Shown piece after piece: positions 24,201 to 35,173 of a stretch of 64,000 bases of DNA. The notes under the pieces were generated by a model. The model had not been told where the DNA came from and did not search any database. It saw only the letters and a list, made by a program, of their open reading frames with translations. This DNA is from Pyricularia pennisetigena (taxonomy: Eukaryota; Ascomycota; Sordariomycetes; Magnaporthales; Pyriculariaceae), in contig NW_021940918.1 in assembly GCF_004337985.1 (NCBI RefSeq), positions 558,001 through 622,000 on the forward strand, in the 5' to 3' direction. A program made the translations under genes and the position numbers. Within the stretch, counting starts at the first letter, position 1; every line of letters starts with the position of its first letter.

Positions 24201-24753
24201 GGGGATAGACTAGAAGTATCGAAAGAAACAGTTCGGCACAGCTCTTCACTAACAGAGTGAAACTAGAGGTACGGTATTCGAGCACCTCGCTCGTGGTTAT
24301 GCCAGGGCCGAGATTGAATGCTCCGTCAGCCCCCGCAGCCTACCTTTGGCCCTGGTCGCGTTCATAACTAATCCAGTTCAAGACGTTTGCGGGATTTTCG
24401 ACATGGTGTGATATTCAGCGGCTAACGACGTATCCACTGAGGATGGCAGAAACCATTATTGGTAACCAGGTTGTCGGGTGTGAATTGTTACCAAAACACC
24501 GGCCCACACAACCTGTGGTTTGGATTAACCAACATCACAATATCCACAATATATGTGATAGTGATTGTGTTGGTCACATCCAACTCCCAACGCCCGGTGC
24601 ACAAGGCTTGATTTAAAAACTCCTCCCCCCGAAATTTAAAAGACTTGTTTCCGTAGATTTGAGCGATGCAAATCAGCTGGATGACTTTTTATACGAATGA
24701 ACGATCAGCTTTCACTACGAACTCGTCCTTTCCGGTGTATCGGCAGCGATAAA
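24201..24753. other. Intergenic, promoter of next gene
   Basis: No gene is seen. The final 150 bases must hold the promoter of the orphan at 24,754. A tract of CCACAA/ACAATATCCACAATA words occurs near 24,535-24,560. Confidence 0.5.
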
Positions 24754-25563
24754 ATGGCAGAAAGAGGTGGCAATGATGGCAATCGTAAGTCAAAAGCATT
24801 CCGAAAGCAAATAAAATTCTTACAATCAGATGCGAGCGATTTGCACTTGTATCATTATCCTGCTAACTAATACTCTTTAGTCAATGATGGCATCCCGTTC
24901 CAGGCACAGCCAAAATCAAAGTTTCCCGACCCATCCTGTTTGAACGGCATTGCAAGACGTCCGCCAACTTCACCAGCCAATTTTGCGAGTAAGGAAGCAA
25001 AAGCAAAATATTGCGGCAGGCCCATCGGAGACTACGGGACCGCCTGTGTTGACCGTAAGGTCCGTACTGGTCGAAAGACATATGCAGCCCAACGCGAAAA
25101 GGTTCCAGGGGCAAAGCGCCAGAAAAAGAAGAAACAGTCTACCAAACTTCTCCCTGGGGGCTTATATCATGGTCGCTGGAGGCCTGGAATCTACTGGCAT
25201 GTGGTCATTCTCTCTTGGGACGATGCGAGGGTTGACATGAAAGACCTGCCCAAAAGCGACTGCTTCGATGTTGACAACGGGAAGATCGTTGGATGGGCGT
25301 CTGGTTATGAAAACGCAGGCAGCCTAGCATATGATCGGTGGTTTCCCGTTGTATACCTCGACAAAGATTATTGTATTGGTTGGATGCATGCGAGAGACTT
25401 CTTCGACTTTGACCAGATACAAGGTTATTCCAAGGTGCGCGAACGGTATGCCAACCTTACCAAGCATGAGCCAAGAAATTGTCAAGCAGAACCTAGTACA
25501 GTAGTTGGTCGGGAGTTCCAGGTTGATTCAAAATCTTGGTGGGCCACTGTTTTGGGGGGATAA
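24754..25563 (+). CDS. Two-exon orphan protein with basic tract
   Basis: A 31-base first exon (MAERGGNDGN) is joined in frame to 24,881-25,563 by an intron with GTAAGT, a textbook branch site (GCTAACTAATAC) and TTTAG. The product is 237 residues. The first half is polar and basic with a probable nuclear localisation signal (KRQKKKKQSTK, about residue 90). The second half is aromatic and compact (GRWRPGIYWHVVILSW, DRWFPVVYLDKDYCIGWMH), reminiscent of PWWP/Tudor/SH3-like chromatin readers, but this is only a visual likeness. No known family is recognised and no stop interrupts it. The excellent branch site supports the short first exon. Confidence 0.65.
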
Positions 25564-26691
25564 GATACGCCTGTACAGTAAAGAAAAAAAACACGCTTTC
25601 CAATATCCGTTTAACAGTAAAATTGGCTGAAAGATCCAACTTGAGGTCGATAAGCCTCTTTCAGGGCGCAAAAAATGGATCAATTCAATGGCGAGCAACG
25701 TGCGACGAACAAAGAAGTAAATATAGAAGTTAATCGTTATCTTTGAAGGATGAAGGCACAACACGCTGGCGAAGCCACTTTGCGTAGTAGTTGCAGCGTA
25801 CACAGTGTTGTTGTTGGCAACATCAATGATCCACGTAAACGTTATGGGCTTCGGGGTAGCATTTTACCGACCGCTTGCGCCGCGGAAACTACCTGCATCA
25901 ATGCTTGGAACTGCTACAGCCTAGGTCAATAAAAACCGTTCCTCTACAAGTCGAGCTAAGTAGTTTGCTGACCCGCTCACACTGTTGTAGTGGATCTGCA
26001 GCCAAACGGCAAGGGGGCACTTGCAGCTACTTCGAAATACTTTTGCAGATGGTGATTAGAGCCAACAGTAGATTTTTGCTACTATCGTGCAGCCATTTCT
26101 AGATCTTGTCAAGTAGACTTACCTAGGCCGTTTCGAAATTCTAAAGATTGAATGTCTGTACTGAAAGCGGAAAATAGATTTGGCCCAAATTATATTGGGT
26201 GCATTCATTTAAACTCACGCTAGCTAGTGGGCCAACCACTTTAAATCCGTATCGAACGCTTGAACAATCGCAGCTGTACTTTTTCGTGAGGCCAATGATG
26301 TGGCGGTAACAATAGTGGAGCTGAAAAGGTAAAAAGTTCTGCAGTGAAGAAAGAAACCTCGTCATCCCTGAGACATGCTGGCGAGCTGGGGAGGTTGAGG
26401 ATCATTGAGAACGAGAATGAATTCATTACGTTCGATTCCGCTACTGCGGTTGAAGTTAGACAGGAAATGCAACCAACGGCTCCATAAGGAAACTGGGCAA
26501 TCGGTCATGGGCCTGATTTGAAGTCCCAGGTAGCTGCAGGTAATCCTAAAACCTGGTTTCTGAAAACAGGTACCACAAAATGCTTAAAGTGCCGGAACCG
26601 GGTTAGGGGCTTCGGGAAACGCGTTCAAATATAAACATATAGGTTTAATCTTCATTGCCAATATCTAAATCCTCAGGCCAAACCCGACTTA
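25564..26691. other. Intergenic, no gene seen
   Basis: Only short unlinked frames occur. The segment between 26,500 and 26,691 is the likely promoter of the F-box gene. No repeats were recognised. Confidence 0.5.
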
Positions 26692-27627
26692 ATGATGTTT
26701 CTTTTTCTACCGCCGGAACTTCTAAGTGCAATTTTGGTGTTTCTGCCTGTTCGAGACCTCAAAAATTGTCGGTTCGTCCACAGTCAGCTCGCTTACGTAG
26801 GGTTTCCACATTTGACCCAAAAAGTCTTTATCAGCAACTTCTGCCCCAAATCGATCCGAAGCATTGCGCATTCCCCGTATGGTTCGCTAAGTCAAACAAA
26901 AGAACTTGTTTTATACAATGGAGTATGGAAGGGTCGCTGTTTGAATCCAGAATTATATTTGCGGAACCTTCTTTTTTATTTACCGTCATTGCAATGCATC
27001 GAACTGTCGCACGAATATATCAAGAGGTATCCGCAAACACATGCGAAAGCCCTTTTTCCGTTGTGTACCGTTGGAAACAGCTTTACAACAGTTCTCCGCG
27101 CAATAGAAGACTCGTCCAAAGCCAGGAAGCTCATAATTACTGGCGTCCTGGATACTCGTCACATCCAAATCGAAAAAGATCTCACATGCATTACACACCT
27201 TTGCATCAATGCCCTTCAACTATCAGACAAATTCGCCCTGAAATTTCTGACACATTTTCCAAATCTCGAGCGTCTCTCTATCCAGTCATCTCACCACTGG
27301 ATTAAAAGCATACGGATGTCACACTTGCGTTGGGGTGCGCTGAAGTGGGTGAAGCTAAATAGCTTTTGCATTTCAGAAGATGACCTTTTGGATTTCATCA
27401 TACATCATCAGTTATTAGAGCAGTTGAAATTAGAGGATATGTGCGTCGACGCCGGATCATGGACATCTTTTTGTCTCCGTCTGCAGGCCATAAGCAGAGA
27501 TATTACAGTTTTGTTTGAGGGACTTTTTTCCAGCCGGCCTCTTCAGCGACTGGGACCGATAATCTCAGGACAAAGGCTGCAAGACCTCGCATCAGAAACT
27601 CCATTTTCAGTGGAAGTGTGTGGCTGA
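26692..27627 (+). CDS. F-box protein
   Basis: A single exon encodes 311 residues. The N-terminus carries an F-box (FLFLPPELLSAILVFLPVRDLKNC), which in this family binds Skp1 in SCF ubiquitin ligases. The body has leucine-rich segments (LTCITHLCINALQLSDKFALKF, FPNLERLSIQSS, LLEQLKLEDMCV, each only loosely periodic) that would hold the substrate. It starts at ATG 26,692, which is followed by a second ATG; either could be used. The frame is intact. The last part of the coding sequence and the following 200 bases recur as a diverged fragment near 32,900-33,165, so the 3' end has been duplicated. Confidence 0.8.
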   Translation: MMFLFLPPELLSAILVFLPVRDLKNCRFVHSQLAYVGFPHLTQKVFISNFCPKSIRSIAHSPYGSLSQTKELVLYNGVWKGRCLNPELYLRNLLFYLPSLQCIELSHEYIKRYPQTHAKALFPLCTVGNSFTTVLRAIEDSSKARKLIITGVLDTRHIQIEKDLTCITHLCINALQLSDKFALKFLTHFPNLERLSIQSSHHWIKSIRMSHLRWGALKWVKLNSFCISEDDLLDFIIHHQLLEQLKLEDMCVDAGSWTSFCLRLQAISRDITVLFEGLFSSRPLQRLGPIISGQRLQDLASETPFSVEVCG

Positions 27628-27830
27628 AATGCGCCTCAGTACAATAGAAAGAGCAACTGGGAAGCCGTTTGGGTACTTCGGAGAACGCGCTGGCCTGTGG
27701 GACGCCTAGGTATCTCCCACCCGAATCTCTCCACATACAATCGCGTGAACGACCTGAGATATTTGGGCGTTTGGAGTCGTTGCTATACCAGTTTGGCAGA
27801 AGTGGCACCCGAAATGAGCAAGGATTAGGT
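27545..27830 (+). repeat. 3' end of F-box gene, duplicated downstream
   Basis: Shared words with 32,905-33,165, in the same order, include GACAAAG.CTGC, CCATTTTC..TGGAAGTGTGTGGC, CCTGTGGGACGCCT, TCTCCCA, ATATTTGG and CGAAATGAGCAA. The match begins in coding sequence and continues past the stop. Confidence 0.6.
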
Positions 27831-27932
27831 AGCCAGAAACTAAGATGAAGTTGGCTCACAAACCCTGGTCTTCCACGTCCTTGCTAACACTTAAAAGGTC
27901 GATAACGTGGTTGATAGGATCCTCATAACTGC

Positions 27933-30262
27933 CTACGAGACTATGACTGTTCCCACGGTGGTGCGAAAGATGTCGCGGCCCTCTTCAAGCTTGGAAATAC
28001 GGTCCAATAGAAAGCTTCGCTGATTTTGTACTGTAGCGCCCTCGAGAGCGACAGATATGACCTCGGCGTCACTCATTTCCGCAACGACTGGGGGAGAGAA
28101 AACATGGTCGAGGCCGCGAAGAATTTGGCGTTCGATCACCTGTGTGGTAACATTCGCAACAAAAACCTTCTGTTGGACCTGGTTATAAAGAAGATAGATT
28201 AGAATAACTTCTGTGACTTGTTTGATGAGATGGAGTGTTTACCTTGTAAATGGCCAACAAACATTCTATTGCCTCTTCACAGCTGAAGTCTTCCATATCG
28301 GCATTGGCTTTGGTGCAAATTGTGGATACCATCCCAACTACCGTGGCTACATCAAACTTTTCATAGTGTAATCCTCGACTGCAATTCATACTTGCATGGT
28401 GCTCGAAATAACCAGGTTTGCTGGCTTTGAGGTGGGATTTGAGCTTCTCTTGGCGGCTTTTGTGGAGATTGTCAGTATAGTAGTGATTGTAATTGATAGG
28501 AAACCCCTTGAGGTCTTCGAGGAGCTTTCTCAGCTCGTCGTGAGCTGCTGCTCTACGCTGCTGAAGGCGGTTCTTGATAATGGGCCTTTTTCTCTACTAT
28601 TAGCAACAAGACAATCAAAAACACTCGGTAGCGCAGAACCAACCAGATGCGAGGCGTAACATCCTTCGCGCCTTTCTTCTCGAGAAGATGTGTGAGAAAA
28701 CTCTCACAAATATCACAGATCAGATCTACGTGAGCATTGGCCAGCTCAGCCCACGGCTGTGATTGTTCCCAAAAAAGCTCTGCGACGACGTGAGGGTTGA
28801 AGCTGCCAAATAGCTCCGTTCCTCGTGAGCGTAGAACTACTCCCTTAACCCAGCTGTAAGCTTCGGCTTTTGACATTCTCTTTGGGTCCTTGTTGGACTT
28901 GCCAAAACCCTCTTCGGTTATGTCGATGGGATCCAGTTCCCCAGGATCGACTCTAGAAATCTGGTATTTGTGCCCCTCAGTCCGGATATCTTCTGAAAAC
29001 TTATTGTTCCAGTGTTGAACGGCTACGCGAGGCCGAGAAATGATGCTCTTCTTGCTGAGAGTGAATTCCCCGCCATCTTTGATCTTGAAATACTCGTGTT
29101 CGTAGTAACCGTTGGAAGCAGCCTTACAGATCTCATGACAATCCATGCTCAATTGCGCTAGGTATTGTCGACACTCCGCAGCCGTGGATCTGGAGTCTCC
29201 GAGAGGCTCCATATCACGCTTGGATGATTCTAAAGCCATGTCCAAATCACTCATCAGCCGTGGTAGCTCGCTCCTCACGTGGTTGAAGAGTAGATGGCTA
29301 AGCCGAGAACGCAGGGTGTCTATGCCGAGCATCTCTTTGGGCAGACTCCTGAAATTGGAGGTACAGAAGAAGTTCATCTCAGAAGAGTTCCGCTCCTCAA
29401 ACGAGAAGTCTTGCTCGCTAAACATTCGGTTTTTGACGACATGCCAGCCAAGCTCGAAGAAGACATCTTGATTACGTGCAAGCTCAATGAACTTAGCTTC
29501 GGAGCCAAAACCCGCCTCTAACTTGTCGGGCTTTGTAATAACACCCAGTGTTCGCTCTCCTTTCGGGTCAAACTTGCGGACTTGCTGAAGGATTCCCTGG
29601 TTGGCTGCGTCGTTGGTAGCTGAAATAACCGCAAGGCAAATGGTTCGATTCTGGGAAATATAGCGGTCCGTAATTTCCTTAACTGTCGCCACGTCGTTCT
29701 CAGAAACACCCTTTGTGGAAGCCTGAATGAGGCCCGGAATGTCGACCAGGGTAAGTTGTGGACGATTTGGGCCATCGATCTCGATACTAAGCGTGTCCGA
29801 GGCAAAAGCGCTGATAGATGGTTTATTGTTGGACAAACTGATGCCCATGATCTTCATTGCAGCATCCATAATTCTTGGCAAATCGCTGAGGCTAGTGATA
29901 GATTCGGAAAATGCCTTGATAGAAACCTGCTCTTGCTTGCTACGCGTGCAGGAAGGTACAATCTTGACGGTGATTTTTTCTTGGGCCTCACGGCGGAGGC
30001 TTATCTCGGTAGCAAATCTTGTGCAAAGATTGTCACTTCTAGGGAAGGGAATCTCGGTCAAAGCTTCTAGCACGGAGCTCTTTCCAGCGGACTGATCTCC
30101 ACACACGACAATCTGTGGGAGAGAGAGGATACCGCCCAAACCACATTTTCGCACCTGACTAACTGTATCGAGCAGGAGGCGTCGCTGGTTGCCCTGAAGA
30201 CCTTCCAGAGTTGACCCTAGATTGATCAGCTGAGAAGGGCAGGCCTCCCGAGCGTCACCCAT
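27933..30262 (-). CDS. Dynamin-family GTPase (Mx/Vps1-like)
   Basis: Three exons (30,262-28,644; 28,585-28,243; 28,178-27,933) encode 735 residues; introns are 58 and 64 bp. The GTPase domain shows G1 GDQSAGKSS (about residue 55), G2 with PRSDNLCTRFATEI, G3 DIPG and G4 TKPD. A middle/stalk region follows, with KDVTPRIW and FPINYNHYYTD, which recur in fungal dynamin-like proteins. The C-terminus is a GTPase effector domain (VFVANVTTQVIERQILRGL). There is no pleckstrin-homology or membrane segment, so it resembles soluble Mx/Vps1-type dynamins that shape membranes by assembling into helices. The frame is fully open. The exact cellular membrane is unknown; a defence role, as for animal Mx proteins, is speculation. 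Confidence 0.9.
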
Positions 30263-31189
30263 TTCGGAGCTGGTGGGACAGAGAACGAGTTACAGGATTG
30301 ATATTAAGGATAAACAATGTTGGCGACCAGCACAGGAGTTATTGTCATAATCGTTCGTGCATGATGTGTGCTTATATACCTTTTAGAACATAGCGTTGGG
30401 GCAGCTTGCTTCTTATGTGAAAATTTGCATTTCGAACCTCAACTGACAAAGTTCGATGTCATGCCTAGTCTCATAGGAGGCAGATTAGACTCTAGCCACC
30501 CGGTCAGCATTGTTGGACTGCTTTAGACTTGTAAAGTTTTCGGGATGTCATGAGATAGATATTGCACAAACGCTGTGGACTGATGCTGAAATTCTATTTT
30601 TCGGCGCAATCGGCGCCGGCGGATTGCGTTCGCGATGTCTCCCACGTACCTCTGGTTGGAAATGTTATCAGGTGTTCTTGCTATGCATCAAAAGCGATTC
30701 ACTTTGGATCGAAAGTTATATCTCTAGCCAAGCTTGTCTTTCTGCTGATCTAAATGAACTGGGCTGGGCTTGGATCCAAAATTATGCTTTCTAAATAGCA
30801 GCACCCCAACTGTTGGGTCTGTGAAGGTTTAGTTGAGGATGGTGAAATTGCTGGGAGTTAATCACAGATCTATTGAGCAGACCCGAAAGTTTCTACCATC
30901 AACTTTTACCCTTGAGCAGCACAAGATACGGGATGGCTCCTAGTCCCTTGTTATGGCTTCAAAGTCTCCTATTTCAGTTTTGCGTGGGCCCTCCTCGTCT
31001 CACGCATCCGGTGCCGATATAAGAGACAAGGCCTAAAAGAAGGAACATGTCGCCAAAATACGCCGATTGTTGTAATGGTTCAATTTCGATGTAAACTCTA
31101 ATTCTTCCAGTTTACTTCTTCGCCCTCAAGCCTATCGAAATGAAACACCACGCCCTGTATGGCGCTCAAGGTAATATATACCGGATTTA
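30263..31189. other. Intergenic between divergent dynamin and BTB genes
   Basis: The genes on either side are transcribed away from this stretch, so it must contain both promoters. No coding region is seen. Confidence 0.5.
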
Positions 31190-32339
31190 ATGGAAGCTGC
31201 CACCCATCGTATAGCTTTGTCCCCATTGGAAGGCAAGCAGCGGCAAATTATCTTTACCGGATCAGACATGATGCCAAGAAAAGAACCAGAACCTCAGCCT
31301 TCCAGATCCGAAAAAATAGCGGTTTACCGCAACGAGGCTTGTCAGGCTGTCTTTTCAAGCCCAGAAAACGCAGAACTCCGAACGAAGAAGGCCGTCAAAT
31401 CTCTTATCAACGAGAATCATCTTTCGGTAGCTGGCCTTTCTACCAAGCGCCTGAACGCCATACTGCGATCGCTCCAGGAAGACAGAGTATTTGAATCTTC
31501 CATCTTCGCCCAGGCTGCGTTCCCAGAGCTTCGTCCGTCAGAGACAGTAGAACCAGCGCCCGTCACTGCACCTGCCTCAGTTCCTACACAAGCCCAAGCA
31601 ACAATGGGTGTGCGACCAAAAAGAGAGCTTTTAGAATCTCTTGAGAGGTAATGCAGGTCATGATTTGCATCCCTGGTATACTTTCGCTAACAATGCAATA
31701 GGATATATCTCACAGGAGACTACTCAGATATTACTATAGCCTCTGCCACCAGGAATTACCCGGTCCACCGTGCCATCGTCTGTCCACGGTCCAAGTTTTT
31801 AGCCGCAAAATGCCGTCATATTAAGGCAAGGAGCATCCTTCTCCATAAATAGCGTTTTTAGCTAAAGATACGTATAGCAGGGCTTTGAGGGCGTAATAAC
31901 GCTGCACGACAACGAACCCCTTGTGGTTGACATGATGATACAGTATCTATACCTCCTCGACTATAAACCGGCCCATGACCCTAGCATCCAACTCGCGGAG
32001 ATTAAGCAGAACGCAAGCGCCCCTGATCTTCTTCTACACGCCAAAGTGTACGCTATTGCGGAAAACTATGCCATCGGCGGTCTCAAAGCCCTAGCCGTTG
32101 TCAAATTTAAATCATCTGCAGGAGAGGCCTGGAACACAAAGGATTTTCTTGATGCGGCTATCGAAGCATACAGTTCCACTATTGATACTGATCGGGATAT
32201 GCGAAATGCTGTTATTCAGGTTTTTGCCAGTCGCAAAGAGCTGTTGGAACTGGATGAAGTCAGAAAGCTCGTCAGAAAACTGGACCAACTTGCTTATGAC
32301 TTGCTTCTGTATTTGCACAACGAAGGAAGAATCTTATAA
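31190..32339 (+). CDS. BTB/POZ domain protein
   Basis: Exons 31,190-31,647, 31,702-31,825 and 31,881-32,339 join in frame to 346 residues. The second intron is GC-AG (AAG|GCAAGG ... AGCAG, 55 bp); the first is GT-AG. The N-terminal 150 residues are polar, with a Pro/Ala-rich linker (PAPVTAPASVP). The BTB domain follows: YLTGDYSDITIA, NYPVHRAIVCPRSKFLAAKC, then VVDMMIQYLYLLDY. BTB domains mediate dimerisation and often link substrates to Cul3 ubiquitin ligases. The start is uncertain: ATG 31,190 gives the longest protein, ATG 31,268 removes 26 residues. The frame is intact across both introns. Confidence 0.8.
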
Positions 32340-33509
32340 ATGGGCTGTTTATCTTATTTTATGGCTGCGGCACGCCTTCAGCATGCGGCGAGTGTTCAAC
32401 TGTGGCCACATTTTTGAGCGTTGGAAATGGTGGTTGACTGACAAGAAAGAAGCATGTATCTGTTCTGCGATGTACACGTAGTGTACACATTCGCATGCTT
32501 GAACCGTGAACCAAGAACCAACACGATCACATTTTTTGTACCTACTGGAGCCGCAATTTTTAGCGCCGGGTAATCCTACAGTTGCATGCTTTTCACTATA
32601 TATGGGGCACAACTGAGGTTGGACCAATTGTATCGGAGAGGAAAATCTACAGGTGGGCTGGCACCAGCCTTGGGCTCAGTTTTTCTTGTGATACCGAACT
32701 GTCGGGTTTATCTCCACTTCTTCGGCAGCGGTGATTTCCCCGCTCCTGAGACAATGTTACTTTGGTTGGGCTAGGATGAACCCTGATTCATGCTGCTAAA
32801 GCTGTCACCTTTGTTGCCCAGGCCTTTGGAGCACACCGAATCACCAGAGGGAGTTTTGATCCCGAATCCTGGATTTTGAGCCCCGGACAGCTTGCTCCGA
32901 CATTCTCGCCAACAACCTATGTCCACCCATGACAAAGTCTGCCCATGCGAAAACCCCATTTTCCATGGAAGTGTGTGGCAGTCCAAGGCACGTTTCTGAG
33001 ATTGATTTTGGGAGCGATGGAGAAGGCTGTTATAGCCTGTGGGACGCCTCTGCGTCTCCCAATTGAGGTTCTCGACCACTGGCGCGGGTCATCGAGAATA
33101 TTTGGCCCCGGGAGTTGTGTTGCCATACCTGCTGGACAAGTTCCGAAATGAGCAATGCAAAAGTTAGTCGCTTCGCAGGTAGATTCTTCTGGATGACCAG
33201 GTGCGATGGGCGCGGGTTACAATATCGGTTTTGGTAACTCCATCATAATAATGACAATTGAAAAGGTTTCTCCAAATGCTGATAACAAGAACTTGCCTTC
33301 CCGAGAAGAAAGTATAGAAAGCCAGGTAATCATTCCAGGCCTCAAAAAATCGCGAGTGGTGTCCAGTAAGTTGGACTGAGCCAATACACCCGAGTCCCTG
33401 GTTCTGGGATCAATCAGAGCCCGCAGGCTACCAATGTTGCGACAAGTACAAAGATGACTTGGCCCCAATCTATCCATTCATTGCTCAGCAAACTAAACCG
33501 CTGTCAAAG
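32340..33509. other. Intergenic with F-box 3' fragment
   Basis: No gene is supported. The central part is the diverged copy of the F-box 3' end, listed separately. Confidence 0.5.
32905..33165 (+). repeat. Diverged fragment of F-box 3' end
   Basis: This is the second copy of the block at 27,545-27,830, in direct orientation 5.3 kb away. It contains no F-box and no usable reading frame. Similarity covers the last coding residues and the trailer only. Confidence 0.55.
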
Positions 33510-33875
33510 ATGGCATCTTATACTGGAAGCAGCGCAAATAGTGAAAGGGCTAGTAGGGACCTGACGCACTATACCCGCCAGTTCGATCCGTACGAATCCC
33601 CATTGCACCATATCTTGCCTAGATTCACTGAAAGCCACCACCATCAACGGTGTACTGTCATCTACGTTGACAAGAACGTTCAGATTAGTATTCGCTCCCC
33701 ATCACAGCGAAGGCGAATACATGAATGGGAGCGTTTGAGATTCGAAGCGCGCAGGTGGGGCGAGAAACACAACCACCGCGAGCCAACGCTATTGAGTGGT
33801 CCGCAAGAACGGGCACCCTGTCAGTGTTCTTTAATCTGGATCAAGCAGCAGCGTGATTTTGGATCGGATCACTAA
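33510..33875 (+). CDS. Possible small orphan protein
   Basis: An open frame of 121 codons from ATG 33,510 (MASYTGSSANSERASRD) has a charged, helical C-terminal half (RRRIHEWERLRFEARRWGEK). No family is recognised, and no introns are needed. It may be a complete small gene or a remnant exon. Confidence 0.3.
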   Translation: MASYTGSSANSERASRDLTHYTRQFDPYESPLHHILPRFTESHHHQRCTVIYVDKNVQISIRSPSQRRRIHEWERLRFEARRWGEKHNHREPTLLSGPQERAPCQCSLIWIKQQRDFGSDH

Positions 33876-34428
33876 CACCTGCGCACAGCATACATCCGAC
33901 CAATAACCCCGAAAACAGTGGTTTTGCCGCGAACCACCAGAACCAAACAGCTGCGGTGGGCAGACTCTCGAGAGGAGCAAAACAATCGCATCGCAAGTAG
34001 GCCCCGGAAACATTATGGGATTTCCCAGATAACGCCCATCGTGTCCTCAGCGAGATGCGAAGCAGTTGCACTAAGATCGTGTCTGAAACGGAACCAGACT
34101 AACCACAGAGATATGGAAGGTTATTGTGATGAGTTGTCAGGCTTTGTTTCCAAGCTCTCGATTGATGGCAGGTAATGGGTCGTTTGTGTAAATTTATCCC
34201 GTAGCAATTGCGCGCACAAATGTATGGGCTGTATATCATGATTTTCGTCGCAGGCCGTGCCCAGATCGAGGCGCAAGTTTGTTTTGTTCGATGAGCGATA
34301 ACTGTACTTCACTGGAAATAGCACTGCATAGAGAAAGGTCGCTGCTGTGGCGCCTAAGCCCATGAAACTTTAATGCACTTTGCTTCTGACCAGCGACTAC
34401 CAGCACGACGGACAAAACTAATGGTAAA
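33876..34428. other. Intergenic, no gene seen
   Basis: Nothing coding can be supported. Near 33,943 lies the block CAAACAGCTGCGGTGGGCAGA that also occurs, with one difference, near 6,050. Confidence 0.45.
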
Positions 34429-35173
34429 TTAATTTGGACAAACATCACCCAGAGATTCCGCTATTTGTTTCCTCATGTTTTCGAGAACGGGTAATACAGT
34501 AACACATCTGGCTAAAACCCTCCGAAAATTCTCTGCAGTATCTGCTTGGTCCTGAAGCTTCTTCTCTAACAAACTTTGCGTGCCCCGTAAATTTCGATTT
34601 TCTTCTTCCAGATCCTTTCGGTGGTCACGTTCTGCAGCAAGTTCTCCCGCTACCGTTCGCAGTTGGTCAGAAAGTTGTGCATTTTCGTCTTGAAGTTGGG
34701 TGATGAGCGAGCTCTGCTTCTGCAAACAATGTTATTATCGTCTCCCTTTAAATTTCCACGGAGTTGCTTACCTGAGCATCTAGGTTTGTATTTTCTGATG
34801 TTTTAGTCGCTTCAAACGATTTTCCGACCTCCTCACGAAGTAGCCGCAATGCGTTGACGGAATGGTTACTCAAACTCTTTGAAAATATCTTGGAACATAT
34901 ATCCTCGTTGCCTGGAAGGACTCGCCATGTGTAAAAATCGGATCCTCGCGGCAAAAGGCGGACCTCAGCAGGTTTGACTTGGAGTCCGAGACTCTTGTCT
35001 GAAAATTGTTGGCCTCGCACATGTTGATAGGTTAGATTAAACTCACATATATGATCAGCCAATTTTTTGCGACAGTCGTTTCTAATTAGCCGGCGTTCAG
35101 TATTACTTGGACGTACTGGAGGCATGTTTTTTGTCGTAAAGGGCTTTGTGTCTCTGGCTGACATCTGATACAT
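34429..35173 (-). CDS. Two-exon protein with C-terminal coiled coil
   Basis: Exons 35,173-34,772 and 34,719-34,429 join in frame (52-bp intron, CAG|GTAAGC ... TTTGCAG) to 230 residues. The first half is globular (RLIRNDCRKKLADHICEFNL, VKPAEVRLLPRGSDFYTW). The second half is a clear coiled coil (ITQLQDENAQLSDQLRTV, KDLEEENRNLRG, LEKKLQDQADTAENF). No family is recognised. The start is uncertain, with ATGs at 35,173, 35,164 and 35,125. It is divergent from the gene at 35,990, with the palindromic motif cluster between them. The frame is intact. Confidence 0.65.
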
